Below are positions 20,751 to 29,822 of a stretch of DNA of 64,000 bases, one piece after another. The stretch is from Ligula intestinalis (Eukaryota; Platyhelminthes; Cestoda; Diphyllobothriidea; Diphyllobothriidae), in the NCBI GenBank assembly GCA_036362985.1, contig JAYGXS010000007.1, positions 22,254,321-22,318,320 of the forward strand. Direction: 5' to 3'. Position 1 is the first letter of the stretch, and each line of letters opens with the position of its first letter. The notes under the pieces are model-generated. The model worked only from the letters and a program-made list of their open reading frames with translations. It was not told the origin of the DNA and made no database searches. The position numbers and the translations under genes are program-made.

Positions 20751-22199
20751 AGAGATGTCCAGAGATTTGCCACTGTGGGCAAGTCTGCGTTAACTATATC
20801 AACGCAACTACTGGCCGTGTCCTTAGAAAATGAGTCAATACACTTAAGGTCATCAGCATAAATGAAATTTTCCGCGTTATTTAGGGCTGCTGAAATGTCA
20901 TTTATGTAAAGAATAAAAAGAAGGGGACCTAAAACCATGCCTTGAAAAACACCACTCGTGATCAGCTGAGGCATCGAGTAGCTATTGCCTACTAAGACCG
21001 TCTGGCTTCGCTTAGGCAGGTAGGAAGCAATGAAATCGAGAATAGGAGGCCTGATGCCTAGGGCTTCCAGCTTCACTAAAAGGCGCCTATGCGGCACCTT
21101 GTCAAAAGCTTTACTAAGGTGAAAGTGCATCAGGATGACTGATTGCTGCTCATCACGAAGTGAAGTAACGAGGTTGACAACTGCCAAGTGGCAGGTTTCG
21201 CATGACCTTCCAGGTAGAAATCCATGCTGTGAGGCGCTTAATAGTTTATTTTCTTTATAAAAATCGAGAATTTGATTAAAAATGATATTTTCCAGAAGTT
21301 TGGCTATGACAGGGGTTTTATGAACACCTCGGTAGTGATTTACGTCCGAACGAGATCCTGACTTGAAGACTGGAAGAATAACAGATGTCTTCCATGAGTC
21401 AGGAAAAAACCATTGAGAAGATAAGCTGAGAATAGATGTCTTAGCAATCAGGGGCAGCTCAACACTCTCTTGATAAGTGAGTTTGGAATGCAGTCAATTC
21501 CCGAGGAGTGCGAGTTTTTTAGACGGATAATGTGCGTTCGAATTACTAATACGGAGAAATCTATGGTACTGATTGTATTAACTAAGCATGGCTGAAACGA
21601 CAGGACCGGTTCAGATTCCGTCGTAAGATGCTTTGCAAAGGATGCATTAAACAGCTCAGACTTGACAGACTCATCCAGCACAAAGGTTTTACCTTCATTC
21701 AGCAAAGGAGGGATTTCATGACCTCGTTTAGCGGAGGACCGATGACGGAACAGTTGCGCAATAGATTTTGCAGAATTTAACTCGCTGAGTGCGCAAGGTT
21801 CCCTCTGTTTGTCATGTGCAAGACTAATCTTAGACGCTTATTCGAAAATGCACAGATAATGAACTAGTAGATTAATTTTTCAACTGTGTTTGCAATTTTT
21901 TTGTCTGGGCAAAAGAGGCAGTGAAAAAACTCCCACCATTAAAGCGGTGGCAGAGTTCAGCGGACCTTCACTTAAAAAAACGAAAGGTGAGAGAAAAAAC
22001 TGCTTCTTCAACATTCAGGAGGTAAGTTGCTAGGATTGACTGAAGTGCAATGAAACAGGACTGTTGATTAGAACGTTTGAGGATTTGAAGTGCTTCTTGT
22101 CGTTGGAGAAATCATATAACATCACAGGGTGCCGTTCACCACTGTAACACCGCCCGATTGGCTTCATGAGCAACCGATCACATATTCATAATTATTAAG

Positions 22200-22904
22200 G
22201 TGTTCATAAAATGCCTCCTCTGGCTAAATTCTTTGAAAAACTAATTGCCAAAATATTACAGATTTCTGCATAAACAATAACATTCTCAGCTCCTCACAGC
22301 AAAGCTTTTTACTGGACTGATCTTGTGAAACATGCCACATGTCTTTTCTAAATCTACTTACTTCTCTGCGTAGTGATCATTTATCTGTGGTAGTTATCTA
22401 TTTTGACCTTAGTAAAGCATTTTATAAAGTTCCTCACATGAGACTCCTAGCCAAACTAGAGGCTATAGGATTTCGTAGTCTTCTTACTGACTTCACTAGA
22501 TCTTATGGTTCAAATCGACAACCAAAACGTCCCAGTGGGATCCTCATACTTTACTCCTACCGCAATTATGAGTGGTTTCCTTCAAGGTACCGTGCTAGAT
22601 CCTCTGCTCTTCTTGCTTTACATAAATGATATCTCATTGAGTGTTAAACGCTCCCAATCTTATATTTATGCAGATGATCTTGAGTGTGTTTACTCCTTCT
22701 TTAACTCTACGGCCGCGAGATGCCTAGAACAAATTCACTTTGATCTGCACGTTCTTTCGGCGTGGAGCTCAACATGGCAAATGGAGTTCTCACCTTCTAG
22801 GTACCAATACATGTGCTTTAAGTCTGAAAGGCGGCTACAACCTGTTATATTTCAAGGTTACCCAATGGCTGAATGTTCCGTTATCAATGACCTGGGATTA
22901 AGCT
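22200..22904 (+). mobile_element. CR1/Jockey-like LINE, left part
   Basis: The plus strand encodes PPLAKFFEKLIAKILQ, then FLNLLTSLRSDHLSVVVIYF and DLSKAFYKVPHMRLLAKLEA, a frameshift near 22500, then SGFLQGTVLDPLLFLLYIND and YIYADDLECVYSF (motif C intact), ending in VINDLGLS at the insertion point. It continues after the LTR element at 26142. Confidence 0.85.
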
Positions 22905-23427
22905 TGTGGGCTCTTGGCTCAACTTGTACGTTGTTTAAACCTATCAACCAATTTTGTTGAAACAAAAATCTAAAACACAAGCACATTTTCGGTTTTGACG
23001 CGTGCCAGCAACTGTCTTGCTAAACACACTCCACAGCTCAATTCTCTCCTCACCTGCCACTGTTTATTTTGCCCTTCAACGACAGCTCTCTGGTGATCAT
23101 TCTCGGGCTCAGGAGAATCCAGCTACAATTTGCAAACGATAATTTCCTCAATTTTCACAAGTGCGGCCCAACGAACTTGCATCCTCATCTTCACGGAGTC
23201 ATCCTTTGGCAAGTTGACTGCTTGACTACTGCCGGCTAGGACCGTGAAGGATCGAAGTGCGTTGTATTATTTCTAATCTTCATCATCCTCCTCATATACC
23301 GGTTTTGACAATTTTTCCATTATAATAGTCTAGTAAATCACTTACTAGCAGTAAGACTACCTTAGAAAGTTTTCCATTTTGTATTTGCCAAGACGTTTTG
23401 TACATTTGTAGTGATATAGCCTCTACA
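22905..23427 (+). repeat. left LTR
   Basis: 523 bp, TG...CA ends. It matches the right LTR except for a few substitutions and a 3-bp difference (TCAACC against TCAATAACC). A TATA-like TTATAATAG lies near 23320-23330 in both copies. Confidence 0.95.
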
Positions 23428-23523
23428 AATTTGGTGACCCCGTTTCTATTATCATCCACGTCTAATTATTAATTCCATTCACCTATTTTCCCGTTTGACT
23501 CTGCCGTTCATACGTTTTTCAAC

Positions 23524-24511
23524 ATGGGCGACGAATACCACCAATTTCACGATAACGACGAAAATGATGCTGGTCTTAAATACTCGTGTATACCACCTGA
23601 CCAGGACGAGCCTCTGGCTTTTCAGATATCCATTAAGCTTCCCCCGTATGAATTGCGTGACCCGACGGTCTGGTTCAAACAGATCGAGGCTGTTTTGCCT
23701 CACGTCAGATTACTGGCGAGCGTACGCCTTACGCGTACGTCGTGCAGTTCTGACCGTTCGACAATGCTTTCGCCGTTCAGGATATCCTTGATCCTATCCC
23801 CAAAGTCAAGCCCTACTCTAGCTTAAATAGGCTATTCTTGAGCGTACGGCACAATCTGCCGACAGCAAGCTTCGCCAACTCGTCAACAGCTTCGAGCTTG
23901 GCGACCAAACCCCGTCTGCTCTAATGCGCCACATGCGTCACCTGCTTGCTGGTCGCTCCTTAGATGATTCTATTTTCCGTCACATTCGGATGGATAAATT
24001 ACCCTATTCAATTCAACAGGTACTCGCCCTGCTTGACGACGATGTTCCGCTGACCAAACTCGCGGATCACGCAGACCGCATCCATCAATGTTACCCCGGT
24101 ACTAGTTTATATGCTGCAAATCAAGCCTCGACCTCAGTACCTCAGCATGCCGTCTCCCATGTTTCAGCCTCACGATCCGACCGTAAACCTGACAACCGTA
24201 CACAGCGAAAGTCCACAAAATCGCTTGATACCTCATCCCCGCGGTCTAATTCACCCTCTCAACTGATTCGAGACTTTATCGACAACATAGATGACGACCT
24301 GCAGGATCTTAAAGATACTGTCAGGTTATTGTGCTCTCAAGTGAGCACGGTGTGTTCCACACTCAACCGGCTTCAAACCGGTCGTCCCTCTGCAAGCCGC
24401 AATCGTTCATACTCAAAAGAGCGTGCAGACTACAAGGTCTGCTGGTACCACCGAACATTCGGCCCGAATGCTATCAAATGCGTCCCGCCTTTTTCTTATG
24501 CTAGACGTTGA
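23524..24511 (+). pseudogene. Gypsy gag-like region
   Basis: The frame from 23524 encodes PDQDEPLAFQISIKLPPYEL and then DPTVWFKQIEAVLPH, typical of the Gypsy Gag start found in retroelements whose capsid opens with a Trp-Phe motif. A frameshift near 23700-23920 follows. The next frame (23924-24511) has MRHMRHLLAGRSLDDSIF, LPYSIQQVLALL and TKLADHADRI. A single-cysteine remnant (VCWYHRTFGPNAIKC) stands where a zinc knuckle would be. Confidence 0.8.
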
Positions 24512-24975
24512 CGTTCGGGAAACGGCGCCGCCAGCCACTAATGGCGACGACTGGTGCTGGCCATTCGCGAAACAGTCGCCTGTTTTACGTGACCGACCGG
24601 TCCACAGGGTTCCGTTTCTTGATCGGCACAGGCGCAGAGGCTAGCGTTTTACTGTCCCCTCGTCGTCATGATGTCCAGCCATCGCAGTTTACACTGCAGG
24701 CTGCGAACAACACTTCTATCGCCACGTTCGGTCAATGGTCCCTGACTTTAGACCTCAGGCTTCGTCGCCGCTTCCAATGGGTCTTCATCCAGGCCGACGT
24801 CCAGTCGCCTATCATTGGAGCGGATTTCCTGTCACACTTCGGCCTCACAGTTGACCTTAAACATCAGAAGTTGCTAGATCCTACCACTAAGCTGTTAACT
24901 GTCGGGGTTGTTTTGCGTGAGCCTTCCACTGGCATCCACTTGGCGGTGCCAAGCCCACCATTTTCTGACATCTAG
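24508..24975 (+). pseudogene. Gypsy aspartic protease, active-site Asp lost
   Basis: The frame encodes RLFYVTDRSTGFRFLIGTGA followed by EASVLLSPRRHDVQPSQF, and later SPIIGADFLSHFGLTVDL. The layout matches retroviral-type aspartic proteases of Gypsy elements: a catalytic Asp-Thr/Ser-Gly-Ala then the GADFL flap and helix. Here the catalytic triplet reads IGTGA, so Asp is Gly. Without it the protein cannot cleave. The frame ends at 24975, where RT coding begins in a different frame. Confidence 0.85.
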
Positions 24976-25079
24976 AGGGATTATCCTTCCCTTTCTAAGC
25001 CCTATCAGTTCACGGAACATGTTCAACACGCCGTTCGCCACCATATCACTACCACCGGCAGACCAGTTCATGCTCATCC

Positions 25080-25400
25080 GCGTAGGCTTCATCCTGAGAA
25101 GCTGCAAATTGTGAAGAATGAACTCGAGCACATGTTGAATTTGGGGATCATCCGTCCTTCGTCCAGTCCATGGGCTTCAAACCTACCCAAGGGCCCCAAA
25201 AAAGTCATCGGTTGATTGGCGGCCATGTGGTGATTATCGCGATATCAATCGAGCTTCAGTCCCGGACCGGTACCCGATTCCCCATATTCATGACTTTTCC
25301 CACATGTTGGCTGAAAAGACGATTTTTTCCAAGATTGACCTCGTGCGAGCTTATCACCAAATACTGGTCGCGGAGGAGGATATCCGTAAAACCGCACTCC
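25080..25400 (+). pseudogene. Gypsy reverse transcriptase, N-terminal remnant
   Basis: In shifting frames: [20 protein letters not shown] and SSPWASN, then [19 protein letters not shown], and [18 protein letters not shown] with [10 protein letters not shown] (25300-25400). These are the start of a Ty3/Gypsy RT through motif A ([11 protein letters not shown]). After TALHLL the sequence becomes a proline-rich filler without YVDD, RNase H or integrase. The rest of pol has been deleted. Confidence 0.85.
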
Positions 25401-25611
25401 ACCTGCTGCCCCCAACCCACCGCCACCTCCCCACCCGAACCTACCCCCACGCCTCGCACCCCCCTCTCACACTCCTTCCCCACCTTCCACTCGTTCTGGT
25501 AGACATGTTCGTTTTCCTATCAACTTGCGAGACTTTGTTGTTTAAACTTTTTTACATCCTCTTTTGTCGAGCGTTTGTAACCCACCAACGCTCTGGTGGG
25601 GGGGGGGGTTA

Positions 25612-26137
25612 TGTGGGCTCTTGGCTCAACTTGTACGTTGTTTAAACCTATCAATAACCAATTTTGTTGAAACAAAAATCCAACACACAAGCACATTTTT
25701 GGTTTTGACGCGTGCCAGCAACTGTCTTGCTAAACACACTCCACAGCTCAATTCTCTCCTCACCTGCCGCTGTTTATTTTGCCCTTCAACGACACCTCTC
25801 TGGTGATCATTCTCAGGCTCAGGAGAATCCAGCTACAATTTGCAAACGATAATTTCCTCAATTTTCACAAGTGCGGCCCAACGAACTTGCATCCTCATCT
25901 TCACGGAGTCATCCTTTGGCAAGTTGACTGCTTGACTACTGCCGGCTAGGACCGTGAAGGATCGAAGTGCGTTGTATTATTTCTAATCTTCATCATCCTC
26001 CTCATATACCGGTTTTGACAATTTTTCCATTATAATAGTCTAGTAAATCACTTACTAGCAGTAAGACTACCTTAGAAAGTTTTCCATTTTGTATTTGCCA
26101 AGACGTTTTGTATATTTGTAGTGATATAGCCTTAACA
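25612..26137 (+). repeat. right LTR
   Basis: 526 bp, ending CTTAACA where the left copy ends CTCTACA. The low divergence from the left LTR suggests a recent insertion compared with other repeats here. Confidence 0.95.
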
Positions 26138-26141
26138 AGCT

Positions 26142-26760
26142 ACACCAAGAAATTAGACCTTTCTCCTCACGCCGATACAATTACAGCCAAAGCCGCACAG
26201 ATTTGCTGCTTTATTTCTTGTAGTTTCTATCTTCCTGAAATTAAATTATGACTGCATCGCGTGCTCGTGCTTCCCATCTCAGAATACAGTTGCCCCTTTT
26301 TCGGTCTCATGAATGAAGTAAGCCGTTCAAAAATTGAACAAATTTAAAAAAAGTTCACACGAAAACTGCTATATCCGACAGCTTCTGGCACTTGTTACTC
26401 AAAAAGATGTCAATGAATTAAGCTTAGGTTGCTTTGGGTCAGGCTTAATAATAACACAAATTTCCCCAGGACAACTGTCATTACCCACGTCAGCTCTCCC
26501 TACAACCTAAGAAACCCGGCACTTCGTATACCCCCTCCTGCATCTTCCTCATGTAAACGCTCTTTGTTTTTAGCTTTCAGATATAGCTTTTTTTGGAATA
26601 ACTTGCCAATCGAAATAAGGTCGTTAACTAGACTGTCTGCTTTCAAACGTAGAATGCACATTTATCTTAACACTGATTCTATCAACCTTCTATTCTCCTC
26701 ATCTTTTCCGAGCAGCTTTCTCCATTACTCTGAGAAAGGACCATCGGGAATTTAGGAGAT
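26142..26760 (+). mobile_element. CR1/Jockey-like LINE, right part
   Basis: Continuing from 22904 after the LTR element, the frame reads DLGLSYTKKLDLSPHADTIT then AKAAQICCFI, and near 26429-26755 YNLRNPALRIPPPASSSCKR then FRYSFFWNNLPIEIRSLTRL. This is the C-terminal end of the same LINE family. Confidence 0.85.
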
Positions 26761-28204
26761 CCGCTTGAAACTATTCGCTCTGCCTCGTGTCCCCCGAGAA
26801 GCTAGATATTCCCATTAACCACCGCTGAATCAAATGAAGCCACGAGGAAGTACTCAGTCTAAAATGCTGCATTTTCGTTGACTACTCACCTTCATCAGAC
26901 CACCCACACCTATTTCTGCTCTACTACTATGTTCGTACTAGTATCTTCCTAAGCAGTTTTTTCTCTTACACACTTTATGAACATGGAGGCCCGTTGAACA
27001 CTGTCTCGATTTTCACTGTAAGAGTTTTTTAACTGCCATAAGTTTTCGTTTGTAGTTCAAAATTACCTGAAAAACATTGCTAAATGTTGCCCCAAAAGGA
27101 CAGTTTGTGCTGATATTAGTTCGACTTTGTACACCTACTTGCACATATTGTCAAATACTTTTTTGAATTTTTATTTTTTCGAAATAAACTTTGTAAAGAT
27201 AGTGCCGTACCGGCGCTGGAAAAAATAAATTCCGAATTCGAAACCATCAGGGAAATGAGACCGAAGGCGGCAATCGCGGACAACAGAGTCGAAAGGACGA
27301 GGAAACGTTAGAGGTCACGTAATCATCACCAAAACGCCGGAGATGCGACTTGCGGACTTTGAAGTCCAGCTAAAAGTCCTCCACTGTTCATTTGCTCCGC
27401 CATTGAGTTTTTTTTCCCAGGATACCTCTGACATTTCTCTTCTCATGAGCGGGTAATTGTTCTGCTAAATGTGACTTTCCCACGTATCAGAGAAATAAGG
27501 TTTGAAAAAGAGCGAGTTCTCAAAATACATCATAATATGGTTGCTTGACGCTAATGGGGGTCGATCCTGCAGATCCATCACAGATTCCTCATCCTGGGTA
27601 AAGATAAGGTAAAGACAGTTCAACCGTTATCCTTTACTAGCCCCTGTTCCAAATTCGATGATCTGGCAGAGCAGTTTGTCTGTGGCCCATTGTAGTATCT
27701 TAGGATTGAAGTTGTCTGGGGGACCATGTGCAGTCCATGTTTGCCAATCAACACCAGGAGCGTAAAAGCCCCCAAAAATAAGGATGTGTTTTTCTAACTG
27801 CACTTGTACAATTTTGCTGTGACGGTTATGTCTTGGTCAGGGGTCTGGTTTGGCGGGTGGTATGTCATTGAAAGTGTCAGTGGTCTGGCATACTTAGCAG
27901 ATATGATAATTTTTAGCATTTCCACATGTCGTGCAGGGATAGGTACTTCAGTTATGGCCGTCAGCTAACAAGTGACATAGACTATAATTCCTCCATCCTA
28001 GTTGCTCTGTCTTTCCTTAAAAGCTGATATCCTCTGAGTGATATTTCGGAATCAGGGAAATCTGTCGAAAAGCAGGTTTCAGTGAAAGCCATGGTGTCTG
28101 GTTTCACCTCATCAACCTCGTTCTCTAGTTCGTCCAGCTTGTTAAACAAGCTTTGTACTGAATAGATGCGTGAAATCCTTTTATCTTCCCGTTGATGAAT
28201 TTTC

Positions 28205-28605
28205 ACCAATCCTTAAAGAATCTTATCTGTCTCACTTTGCTTAAGGCCTCGACAGAGGCCCCGACAGCCAATAGTAGAATAGGCAGATATTACTGCCGGT
28301 TAATACAAGCGAGACTGGAATGGTCTTCGGTCAGTCAGAGGCAGATCGGGACAGATGAGATCCCCAAGCAGTAGGTGAACGTTCATTAAACAGCATAAAT
28401 GTCTTCCCATCTAAACCAGTAAGACAAAGATCTCGTGGTCCAATCGTTAAGGCGTTAGACTCTGATCAATTACGTCGCGAGTTCAGTGCCCAGGTGAAAC
28501 AGCACTCGGGTCTGGGTATGACTGACTGATGACGGCTAATATGTAAGAAATGGCCATTTATGTCGCCCTTGTCTTTGTAGGAAATGATATCTCCCCTTTC
28601 GCTTC
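28205..28605 (+). repeat. composite tRNA-derived SINE inserted in the LINE copy
   Basis: The insertion starts after GATGAATTTTC and ends at CTTCCGCTAAATAAATTC, a join that is uninterrupted in the sister copy at 16270. It holds an upstream block (CCTCGACAGAGGCCCCGACA, GGCAGATATTACTGCC, AGATCGGGACAGATGAG) and then the tRNA-like head and tail (28430-28590). The same upstream block precedes SINE heads at 51010-51150 and follows the tail at 50040-50140. The full unit therefore appears longer than the tRNA part alone. Confidence 0.8.
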
Positions 28606-28765
28606 CGCTAAATAAATTCGGTGCATTCATCAAATTACGCCTTCGTCAATCCTCTTGTGTATGAGTGACAATGGTTTGCATTTGGTCTCATAAGACTTGC
28701 ATTTTGAACACTTATGTTCAGCTTTACAACGCACGTGGGTATTGCAGCCAATAATCAATCTAGAG

Positions 28766-28800
28766 GAACAAAAGTTTTCGATCATTCATCATCAGGCTAG
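28766..28800 (-). ncRNA. hammerhead ribozyme motif with hairpin stem III
   Basis: Minus strand: CCTGATGATGAATGATCGAA then AACTTTTGTTCC. Core CUGAUGA and GAAA are intact. Stem II is short (GAT/ATC), and stem III is AAC/GTT closed by a TTTT loop with U16.1 and C17 in place. Flanking CTAG boxes could form stem I. Confidence 0.6.
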
Positions 28801-29441
28801 TATAATAATATATGTAAGGGTTGGCTGCACACCAAGTGGGTCAAATATCTTTTCTGCATGCCTAACCAATATTCCTATTAAAAGAGAACTAACGATGTTT
28901 GGACTCTGTTAACTATTAATTATTTTTCAAGGTTTGCATTGTTTATTCAAGCATATTGAGGTGCCGCGGTATTTGCATTCTCTGAACCTCCCAAATGGAA
29001 CAGTGGTTTCATAGGGTACCATATAAGGGAACAGGATACCCAAATTACGATTTGGGACCAATATGTAATACCAGTGAAGCAAAAATTCTCTGCAGGTAGT
29101 ATAAGAAATTTTTTAAAAAGTATTGTTTACGTTAGAAGCGTTATTAAAATTATACCAAAAATACGTAGAAGGATCCATCTCCGATTAATTGCTTACTGAG
29201 TCGACTAGCATTTCGCTTTCAACAAAAGCTCCGCTCAAAAATGTCACACATATTGTTTGACTATTAATAAAGTTCTTTTGAAATGTCTTAAGCTGCTATA
29301 TGCCTATGATTACGTCCATTTTTATGCGAAGGTTTCCTTGTTATTACCTTTTTGATCTTTGTTTGGCTTACCTTACCGTTGTGTGTATAAACGCATACAG
29401 CTCTTTTCTCACGTTTTTTTCAATGTTTATCCTGTTTGTAG

Positions 29442-29822
29442 CCGTATAGCGGATGCCCGTAAACGGCTACTCGACCAGTTCTCGGACCCAAACCTTTCTG
29501 CAGAGACATTAATTGACACCACAAATCAATATATAGGCCTGCTAATGGGGTTTGTAGAAGCTCCAGAAGTTGACGGCCCTGCAATACCGGAAACGTTGAG
29601 TAGTGACAGTGATGGTAGCGATGACGATGGGGCGGGCGGTAGCGATGAGGTCAGTGGTGATGCACCTAAAGATGAAACGAAAAGAAAAGGAACGAAGTCG
29701 AAGTCAGAGCCGAAACAAAAGTCGGAGCCAAAACCGACACCAGCGGCCTCGACTCGTCCTTCTTTAAGACGAGTAGTGCGCTACTCGTGGTCTAATTCCC
29801 TCAGTCGGCAGCCCAAGCCAAC
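29442..29822 (+). CDS. BROX: BROX exon (first identified)
   Basis: Acceptor TTTGTAG at 29435-29441, donor GTAAGTGC at 29823. It begins in phase 2 (one base completes a split codon). It encodes SRIADARKRLLDQFSDPNLS and QYIGLLMGFVEAPE, aligned with the N-terminal BRO1 helices of BROX. Then comes a Ser/Asp-rich and Lys/Glu/Pro-rich run (LSSDSDGSDDDG, KSKSEPKQKSEPKP), then RRVVRYSWSNSLSRQP, which corresponds to the human LRYIQNFKW region. The low-complexity run has no counterpart in human BROX. Confidence 0.93.

Larger units (their letters stand above)
18755..21880 (-). mobile_element. LINE (CR1/Jockey-like), minus strand, interrupted by a GC-rich insertion
   Basis: Read from 21880 downward: SSGIDCIPNSLIKRVL (21.5 kb), DSWKTSVILPVFKSGS and QHGFLPGRSCETCHLAV (21.4-21.2 kb), then an open frame from 21187 with LSKAFDKVPHRRLLVKLEAL, GVFQGMVLGPLLFILYINDI (motif B, Pro-Gln replaced by Phe-Gln) and FIYADDLKCI (motif C intact). 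At about 20750 the LINE sequence breaks off and resumes near 20085 with TWQIEFSP. The C-terminal part (19886-19461: RMFVLPILKNCCRLFGLMN, KIEKVQRVFSRKIF) follows. The 3' UTR extends to about 18755. Confidence 0.85.
22905..26137 (+). mobile_element. Ty3/Gypsy LTR retrotransposon with two LTRs and internal deletion
   Basis: Two near-identical direct repeats bound it (22905-23427 and 25612-26137), each beginning TGTGGGCTC and ending in CA. A 4-bp target duplication AGCT lies at 22901-22904 and 26138-26141. A possible primer site TTGGTGACCCCG follows the left LTR at 23431, and a purine tract (GGTGGGGGGGGGGG) precedes the right LTR. Inside are gag, protease and a short RT remnant, all plus strand. 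The RT, RNase H and integrase are otherwise deleted after about 25400. It sits in a LINE whose frame resumes exactly after the target duplication. Confidence 0.95.
27373..29105 (-). mobile_element. inverted partial copy of the 15.85-17.08 kb CR1 element
   Basis: 28205-27373 matches 16270-17082 in inverse and 29105-28605 matches 15850-16270 in inverse, including coding LFNKLDELENEVDEVKPD at 28150. Between the two halves lies a 400-bp SINE-bearing insertion (28205-28605) that is absent from the other copy. The copy lacks the RT. Confidence 0.85.
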
